A stretch of 64,000 nucleotides of DNA from Carettochelys insculpta (lineage: Eukaryota; Chordata; Testudines; Carettochelyidae). Position numbers and translations under genes: made by a program. The notes beneath the pieces are model-generated. The model was not told the origin of the DNA. It worked only from the letters and a program-made list of their open reading frames with translations, and ran no database searches. Position 1 is the stretch's first letter; each line of letters opens with the position of its first letter. The DNA is taken from NCBI RefSeq assembly GCF_033958435.1, contig NC_134137.1, positions 254,680,501 to 254,744,500 of the forward strand, read 5' to 3'. Shown piece by piece: positions 57,401 to 64,000 of this stretch.

Positions 57401-60400
57401 TATAGAATCAGAGAATCATAAGCCTGGAAGAGACCTCAGGAGGTCATCTAGTCCAGCTCCCTGCTTCAAGCCGGAGCGATCTCAATGAAGTCGTCCCAGC
57501 CAGGACCTTGTCAAGCCGGGACTTAAAAACCTCAAGGGATGGAGAATCCACCACCTGTCAAGGCAACGCATTCCAATGCTTCACCACCCTCCTGGTGAAG
57601 TAGTTTTTCCTAATATCTAACCTACACCTCTCCCTCTTCAACTTCAGACCATTACTCCTTGTTCCACCATCTGACACCACTAAGAATGGTTTCTCACCCT
57701 CCTCTGTAGAGCTCTCCTTCAGGAAGTTGAAGGCTGCTATTAAATCACCCCTAAGTCTTCTCTTCTGTAAACTAAACAAGCCCAACTCCTTCAGCCTATC
57801 CTCATAGGTCTTGTGCTCCAGCCCCTTAATCATGTTAATTGTGGGAGACGGGAGAGATTCCAGAAGACTGGAAAAGGGCAAATATAGTACCCATTTATAA
57901 AAAGGGGAACAAGAATAACCTGGGAAGCTACAGGTCAGTCAGCTTAACTTCTGTGCCAGGAAAGATAATGGAGCAGGTAATTAAAGAAATCATCTGCAAG
58001 CATTTGGAAGGTGGTAAGGTGACAGGGAACAGCCAGCATGGTTTTTTTAAAAACAGATCATGTCAAACCAATCTAATAGCTTTCTTTGATAGAATAATGA
58101 GCCTTGTGGATAAGGGAAAAGCGGTGGATGTGGTATACCTAGACTTCAGTAAAGCATTTGACATGGTCTCACATAATATACTTATCAATAAACTACGCAA
58201 ATACAACTTAGATGGGGCTACTATAAGGTGGGTGAACAACTGCCTGGATAACCGTACCCAGAGAGTAGTTATTAATGGTTTTCAATCCTGCTGGAAAAGT
58301 ATAACTAGTGGCGTTCTGCAGGGGTCTGTTTTAGGACTGGTTCTGTTCAATATCTTCATTAACGATTTAGATATTGACATAGAAAGTACACTTATTAAGT
58401 TTGCAGATGATACCAAGCTGGGAGGCGCTGCAACTTCTTTGGAGGATAGGGTCATAATTCAAAAGGATCTGGATAAACTGGAGAAATGGGCTGAGGAAAA
58501 CAGGATGAAGTTTAATAAGGACAAATGCAAAGTGCTCCACTTAGGAAGGAACAATCAGTGTCACACGTACAGAATGGGAAAGGACTGCCGAGGAATGAGT
58601 ACAGCAGAAAGGGATCTAGGGGTTATAGTGGACCACAAGCTAAATATGAGTCAACAGTGTGATGCTGTTGCAAAACAAGCAAACATGATTCTAGGATGCA
58701 TTAACAGGTGTGTTGTGAACAAGACACGAGAAGTCATTCTCCCGCTCTACTCTGCACTGGTTAGGCCTCAGCTGGAGTACTGTGTCCAGTTCTGGGCACC
58801 GCAGTTCAGGAAGGATGTGGAGAAATTGGAGAAGGTCCAGAGGAGAGCAACGAGAATGATCAAAGGTCTAGAGAACATGACCTATGAAGAAAGGCTGAAA
58901 GAATTGGGCTTGTTTAGTTTGGAAAAGAGAAGATTGAGGGGGGACATGATAGCAGTTTTCAGGTATCTAAAAGGGTATCATAAGGCAAAGGGAGGGAACT
59001 TGTTCTTCCTTGCTCTGAGGATAGAACAAGAGGCAGTGGACTTAAATTGCAGCAGGGGAGGTTCAGGTTGGACATTAGGAAAAAGTTCCTAACTGTCAGG
59101 GTGATCAAACACTGGAATGAATTGCCAAGGGAGGTGGTAGAATCTCCATCACTGGAGATATTTAAGAAGAGGTTAGATAGATGGCTTTCAGGGATGGTCT
59201 AGAAAGGGCTTGGTCCTGCCATGAGGGCAGGAGGCTGGACTCGATGGCCTCTCGAGGTCCCTTCCAGTCCTACTCTTCTATGATTCTATGTTTGTTGCCC
59301 TCCCCTGAACCTGCACAGCACATCCACAACCTTTTTATACTCGGGGGGGAGGGGGGGGCAAAACTGGACGCAATATTCCAGATGTTGCCTCACCATTGCC
59401 GAACAGAGGGGAACAACTACTTCTCTAGATCTGCTTGAAATGCTCCTCCTAATGCACCCTAGTATGCCATTAGCCTTCTTGGCTACAGGGGCACACAGTT
59501 TACTCATATCCAGCCTTTCATCCACCATAACCCCTAGGTCCCTCTCTGTCGTACTGATGCTGAGCCAGTTGGTCCCCAGCCTATAACAATGCTTGGGATT
59601 CTTCCGCCCCAGGTGCAGGACTCTACACTTCTCCTTGTTGAACAGCATGAGATTTCTTTTGGCCCAGTCCTCCAATTTATCCAGGTCACTCTGGATTCTC
59701 TCTCTACCCTCCAGCGTATCTACCTCTCCCCCTAGTTTTGTATCATCTGCAAACTTGCTGAGGGTGCAATCCATTCCTTCATCCAGGTCATTAATAAAGA
59801 TGTTGAACAACACCAGTCCCAGAACCAAACCTTGTGGCACTCCGCTTGAAACCTACCACCATCCAGATATTGAGCCAGTGACCACTACCTATTGGGCCCG
59901 ACCTTCAAGCCAGCTTTTTATCCATCTTATAGTCCAAGGATCCAATCCATAATTCCTTAATTTATGGGCAAGAATGTTGTGGGAGATTGTATCAAAAGCT
60001 TGGCTGAAGTCAAGGTATATCACACCCACTGACTTCCCCATGTCCACAGAGTCTGTTACCTTGTCATAGAAACTAATCAGATTGGTCAGGCAGGACTTGC
60101 CCCTGGGGAATCCACGTTGGCTACTTTTGATCACTTTACCCTCTTCCAAGTGCTCCAAAATGGATTCCTCGAGGATTCCCTCAATTATTTTCCCAGGGAT
60201 TGAGGTAAGGCCGATCAGTCTACAGTTCCCTGGATTGTCCTTCTTTCCTTTTTTAAAGATGGGCACTATGTTTGCCTTTTTCCAGTTATCTGGTATCTCC
60301 CCTGATCTCCAAGAGTCTTCAAAGATAATGGCCAAAGGTTCAGCAATGACATCTGCCAATCCCCTCAGTACCCTTGGGTGCATAAAATCCAGACCCATGG

Positions 60401-60470
60401 ATTTGTGTACATCTAGTTTTTTTAGATAGCTCAGAACTTGTTCCTTCCCCATAGATGGCTGCCCTCCATC
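57401..60470 (-). pseudogene. Older CR1 LINE split by a younger CR1
   Basis: Minus-strand CR1 in two parts. The upstream part (59291-60470) reads VLSYLKKLDVHKSMGLDF, SWRSGEIPDNWKKANIVPIF, YLDFSQAFDTISHNIL, then, after a frameshift near 59860, [27 protein letters not shown] (FADD intact) and [18 protein letters not shown]. The downstream part (57401-57836) reads MIKGLEHKTYEDRLKELGLF and RRVVKHWNALP. It ends with the reverse of TATAGAATCAGAGAATCAT, a CR1 3' end. The break between the parts falls within the VQ.RAT / MIKGLE segment, exactly where the plus-strand CR1 sits. 5'-truncated at the right. Confidence 0.9.
57837..59290 (+). pseudogene. Younger CR1 LINE, 5'-truncated, one frameshift
   Basis: About 1.45 kb. 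The frame is open for 418 codons from the truncation point: [84 protein letters not shown] (FADD intact), [19 protein letters not shown]. One base is missing near 59012. After correction in reading only, the frame continues to the TAG at 59200, with the usual CR1 tail motif. It ends TCTATGATTCTATG, the octamer repeat of CR1 3' ends. It has the least decay of the CR1 copies here, but lacks the endonuclease half. Confidence 0.92.
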
Positions 60471-61016
60471 TTCCCAATATTATTTATTACACACCTCATG
60501 GGTTATTACACACCTCATGGGTGTAAGAAGGGAAGGGCCCCAGAGGAGGGCAAGGCTCCAACATATGTCCCACTTTTGCCTTTTGAACAAGGTGGTCACC
60601 CTAGCTCTGAAAGCCTGGGTCTACACTGCCATGAAACAATCCCACAGCTGGAGCCCCATGAGCCTGAGTCAGCTGGCCAGCTGTGGGGTTTTCTGTACAG
60701 TGTAGAAATACCCGAGTAGCCTCAGCAGTGAGAGATTGCTTGTTAAGAGTTGGGCTCGGAGCCTTCACCTGGGTTTCTTCACTAAGGACCAGTTGTGATT
60801 GTAGACACAGACCTGAATAATGGATGGCCCATAAGCTGAACCAAACACTGAACTGCCCTAAGAGGCACTGTGACTCTAAAATACTGTGAGTCACAATCGT
60901 TTCTTGCCTCCTCTTTGCTTCCCAAGGCTGGTGGCATATCTTGCTTATCCTAGCAAAGACCATTATATACTATTGTAATATTTCCCCATTCTTGTGTCTG
61001 TCTTGTGTACTCAGAT
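60471..61016. other. Intronic sequence with a small miniature element
   Basis: Contains a tandem duplication of a short stretch near 60488-60525 (TTATTACACACCTCATGGG twice) and the miniature element at 60616-60713. Nothing else recognised. Confidence 0.5.
60616..60713. mobile_element. 98-bp miniature inverted-repeat element
   Basis: Left GGGTCTACACTGCCATG, right reverse complement GGGTATTTCTACACTGTAC, with CCACAGCTGG and CCAGCTGTGG as an inner inverted pair. No coding potential. Probably an internally deleted member of the type seen at 56763. Confidence 0.6.
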
Positions 61017-61543
61017 CAGGGTCTCAAACTCCCAGCCCACAGGCTATCTCTGGCTGAAGTGATTGTGCAGCCCAGCCCTGGTTTACCAATTGGGCTAGGG
61101 GAGGAGGGGTGTCAGCACCGTGTCCCAATTCCTGCTCCTCCCCCGCCTCCGATGCCCAGTCCCCAAAAAACACAGCCTTGGGGATTACCAGGGGTTTGGC
61201 ACCAGGAGGCAGCAGTGGTTAGGCTGCCTCAAGCTCTCAGGGGCGGTAGGAGCCACGAGAATGCGCTCTGCTTTCCCACAGCTTGTTCCGGCACAGGGAA
61301 GTGGAGCCCTATCCGCTTTCCTGTGGCTCCTGTCACTTGTCGCCAGGCCCCCAGTATCTTCTGAGGCCGCATCCTTTTGGTGGACAGGGTGCCATTGGCA
61401 GGAGAGGTCAGGGTGTTGGCAGGAAGGTGCAAGGTTTGGGGGTGGTTCCAAGCTCTGCCCCCTCTTAGCCTTGCTGGTACTCCCAGACCAGACTGCACAA
61501 CTGCTCCAGCAAAGAGTGGCTGGCAGGCCAAGAGTTTGAAACC
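61017..61543. mobile_element. hAT-like miniature element (527 bp)
   Basis: Left end CAGGGTCTCAAACTCCCAGC; right end reverse complement GAGGGGTTTCAAACTCTTGG. The ends are good imperfect inverses and start CAGGG-like, as in hAT elements. The flanking octamers agree at only about five of eight positions, so target-site support is weak. The interior is GC-rich; the frames of 88-139 codons across it show no known domain. Confidence 0.65.
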
Positions 61544-61703
61544 CCTCATTTAGACACTATTGTCTTTCTGCTTCCTCTATTCCTGCATCTGTCTGTGTCA
61601 CATGTGGAAGTATAGGAAGCAGTGAGACAATATTGTCTAAACGAGCAGCTTCGAACTCTTGGCCTGCAGGCCACTCTCTGCTGGAACAGTTGTACAATCT
61701 CAT
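61496..61703. repeat. Inverted duplication spanning a hAT end
   Basis: The left arm (61496-61583) and right arm (about 61616-61703) are reverse complements at about 85% by eye, with a spacer of about 32 bp. Shared blocks are GACAATA-T-TGTCTAAA, GAACTCTTGGCCTGC and GGCCACTCT-TGCTGGA. The arms include both the hAT right end and about 40 bp of its flank, so the duplication occurred after hAT insertion. Could form a hairpin. Confidence 0.75.
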
Positions 61704-61706
61704 CTG

Positions 61707-61840
61707 ATATTTAGATTGCAAGCTGTCTAGGGCAAGGACTATTCTTTCCTGTATTGCGTTTGTATAGCAGCTAGCATGATTGGGTTCTGGTACATAACGA
61801 GGGCTCCTAGGCACTACAGTTAATACAATAAGGTAACAAT
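61707..61840 (+). repeat. MIR/L3-like 3' tail
   Basis: TAGATTGCAAGCTGTCTAGG, GCAAGGACTATTCTTTCC, AGCAGCTAGCATGATTGGGT and GAGGGCTCCTAGGCACTAC followed by TAATACAATAA. This is a very common amniote repeat tail, from memory. Confidence 0.65.
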
Positions 61841-61844
61841 AATT

Positions 61845-63590
61845 AGCCTTCTGCATTGACTCAGCCACTCTAGCCAGTGAGTATCAGGGAAAGGAATGGT
61901 GTGAAATAAAGGCTTTGTCAATTCCCTGCCTATCTGCTTTGGGGGACAGAGTAAGCAGCAGAATAGTTCTGCTTGTTCCTGTGCATGTGGGACCAACGTC
62001 TGAGTAACCTTCATAAGGAAATACAGTGTTTGAGCCTGACCCATATACAGACCAAGTCAGAATCTAGCTCTAATATTGTAGCATGGTAGTCTTGAGGACA
62101 ACTAATTCTTCTAGGTCTCCTAGGGCAAATAAAGAGACTTGTATCTTCATTCTATAAGCTTCTAAGCCACCTCAATTATAGACTGTGCCTAGCTATCTCA
62201 AAGCTAAGCCTATATCTGTTTACCACTCATAGTTTTCAAAAGGATCCTTGTGTTCTTTTTTTATTTTTAAATTAAATTTTCCCTTCAAAGGCAAAACAGT
62301 CTGGCAGCTTTTAACGTTTGGTAGTTGGATAGAGACAAAAGTCTTCATCCATGTGTGCATCTTATCAGATCCACTTAAGGTAACAATATCCTACAAAAGC
62401 CCTCTGGGTCTCTGGAAGGTGCAGAGCATGCATTGCCAGTACAGTTAGGAAAAGCTTCAGACCTCTTCTGGGAATGCAAATGAATGGGGCCCACGTGACA
62501 GCTGTAATAAAAGCCTGCTCTTTGCAAAGCATTGAAATGCCATCTGGTGATTTTGTTGACGTCAGCAAACACAGAAAAATAACAACAGCCTCCCCCCACC
62601 TTAAAAAAAAACCCCAAAGCTTTCTGTCAGGGAGAAAAATACAGCCTTTTATGGTGTGTTCACTTTATGCTTATATTACTAAAAACCTGCAGTGCTGGCA
62701 GCCAAGAGACTAGAAATTCTGTAGGAAGTAGATCAGGGCAAGTACAGCATATCTCATGCGCTTAACTCAACACACTCAATCCTCCCATGAGAATTAGGCC
62801 CCCTTCGTGCTTCTTAATGCACTAATGGCTTCCAAAATAAATTAGCTCAGTCTTCTCAATAGAACCCTTGTATGCTGTGAGGCGAAAGGGCTGTTGGGAT
62901 CTCAGAGGCGATAAGGAACACTATTATTTTAACTTCTGTTTCAACACTAATTGAGCTTTGATCTGCTCACATAAGCAATTCCTCGTCTACTTTTAACAAG
63001 TCAAAGAGGAGACCAAAGTCATTGTTCACAATCGTGCCATTTTATACCATCAAGCAGCCAACATTTCTCTAGTGCCCTGGTCTGAGGGACTTATATGTAA
63101 GCAGGAAGTGACAAGAACTTACCACATCCTCTCACAGGTTTCACGATTACCAGCCTGCTAACATGTTTTTTTGAAGTAACAAATGCTTCAGTGCAGATTT
63201 GGGGGAAATATATAAGAATTCCTGCTAAAAACCAATCTCTCTTAGATGAGCATGAAGGCAGAGGAAGCAACACTGATATCTTGAGATACTTTGGGCTACA
63301 TTTTTCAGTTTGTGAGGTTTATTTTGTGCTCTTGTACAGGGAAGAAACAAGTCCTTTATATTTTAAAATACTCTAATATTCTACAGCAATGGGAAGGAAA
63401 TGACCCAAAATACTGTATAGTAATGCCTTCAAGGTCTGCAGTGCCACTACTGTGGTCTGTAGATTAATTTCCCATTGTTTTTAACAAGAGAGGCACAATA
63501 TAATCATAACTACTATCAGCTACTGGCTACAGGTGCACCAAAATATCAGCAACAAAACATTCATTGTCCAACTTTTATTTTCTAATATTA
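61845..63590. other. Unrecognised AT-rich sequence
   Basis: No gene or element recognised. The exon-like GAGAGGATGTG|GTAAGTTC on the minus strand near 63120 lacks a convincing open exon upstream. Confidence 0.5.
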
Positions 63591-63599
63591 CCTCATGTG

Positions 63600-63720
63600 G
63601 GGAAGTGGGTTTTACTCACAAAAACTCACGACCTAATACACTTGTTCATCTCTAAGGTCCCACAGGACTGCTCGTTATTTGTGACAAACAGACTAACAGG
63701 ACTGCCCCTCTGAGACTGAT
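63600..63720 (+). repeat. Degenerate turtle-type SINE 3' region
   Basis: GGGGAAGTGGGTTTTACTCA, CAAAAACTCACGACCTAATA, GTCCCACAGGACTGCTCG and ACAGACTAACAGGACTGCC match in order the 3' half of the SINE at 35320 (GCTCATC...CTACTGGACTGC...AGACTAGCAC), but more decayed. Confidence 0.55.
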
Positions 63721-64000
63721 TCCCTGTTGTGTGCTGGGTTGCAAATGATCAGCATTTTGATGGTGTCAAAACCATACTCTTTTGGAAGTACTGAACAGGT
63801 CCAATTATCACATGTAAGATTCGAAAGGGACATTTTAGAACATGGCATCTGGATCACCACCCACCTACCTCCCTTAACAACTCCCCTGAAAGCATCCCTA
63901 AGGTCATCAGCATGACTACGTCAGTCATAGAATGTATGCTCCTCCTCCCATTGAAGCTAATGGGGGTTTAACTGGGATTAAGTTTGGATCCATATTCGAT
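63721..64000. other. Window end, nothing recognised
   Basis: The last 280 bases hold no feature I can support. Confidence 0.4.

Larger units (their letters stand above)
14406..64000 (-). other. PDE3A: Presumed PDE3A intron 2 (3' part)
   Basis: Everything from the exon 3 acceptor to the window end, at least 49.6 kb. In human the preceding exon is very short (about 17 codons) and encodes a peptide rich in W, D, H, K and R. I looked for its reverse complement with a flanking donor and did not find it, so it probably lies beyond 64000. The region is a mosaic of transposable elements with no host exon that I can support. Confidence 0.6.

Noticed and set aside
63100..63180. Exon-like minus-strand donor (GTAAGTTC)
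   Set aside because: No open frame with a good acceptor and no similarity to PDE3A or another protein I know.
1..64000. CRISPR array, tRNA/rRNA genes or bacterial-type operons
   Set aside because: No regularly spaced direct repeats, no cloverleaf candidate beyond the Gypsy primer site, and the exon-intron structure and repeats are those of a vertebrate nuclear genome.

Overview
The window is vertebrate nuclear DNA, most likely from a turtle. It is AT-rich and gene-poor, and carries an intron-rich gene plus CR1, RTE-like, DIRS-like, Gypsy, hAT, Tigger and MIR repeats. Many short inverted-repeat elements carry a TGTCTACAC-type end and TTCGAA-rich interiors. From memory these look like turtle families, perhaps softshell turtles; the species is inference, not shown.

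The only host gene I can support is PDE3A (cGMP-inhibited cyclic-nucleotide phosphodiesterase 3A), on the minus strand. Four consecutive coding exons lie in the left quarter: 14145-14405, 11184-11335, 7676-7791 and 2040-2259. Their phases join without a break, and every junction has an AG acceptor and a GT donor. They encode about 250 residues of the N-terminal regulatory region (roughly human residues 338-587). The catalytic HD domain would lie beyond the left edge, and exons 1 and 2 probably beyond the right edge. By human numbering these are exons 3 to 6. From 14406 to the end is therefore probably one intron of at least 49.6 kb.

Introns 3 to 6 (1-14144) hold MIR-type SINEs, two Tigger-like miniature elements and two other short inverted-repeat elements. 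The large intron is a mosaic of nested transposons. From left to right it has a 183-bp-arm inverted repeat (about 16.0-16.8 kb); a decayed RTE-like LINE between the arms of an inverted-repeat element (17.8-20.6 kb); and palindromic miniature elements (22.2-23.2 and 29.9 kb). Next come a nearly full-length RTE-like LINE split by a CpG-rich miniature element (30.8-35.3 kb); a nearly full-length DIRS-like tyrosine-recombinase retrotransposon with two nested miniature elements (38.6-42.9 kb); a Tigger-like element (43.6 kb); and a second DIRS-like fragment interrupted by a hAT element (45.3-46.7 kb). Further right are CR1 copies of different age (46.7-48.5 kb), a Gypsy element with paired LTRs (50.0-52.3 kb), a CR1 inserted in reverse into an older CR1 (57.4-60.5 kb), and hAT and MIR-type remnants to the end.

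I found no CRISPR array, tRNA or rRNA gene and no undescribed multi-gene system. The interest lies in the nesting order of the elements, the sequence state of their catalytic motifs, and the conserved PDE3A regulatory exons. All element names come from reading translations and ends by eye; no database search was run.
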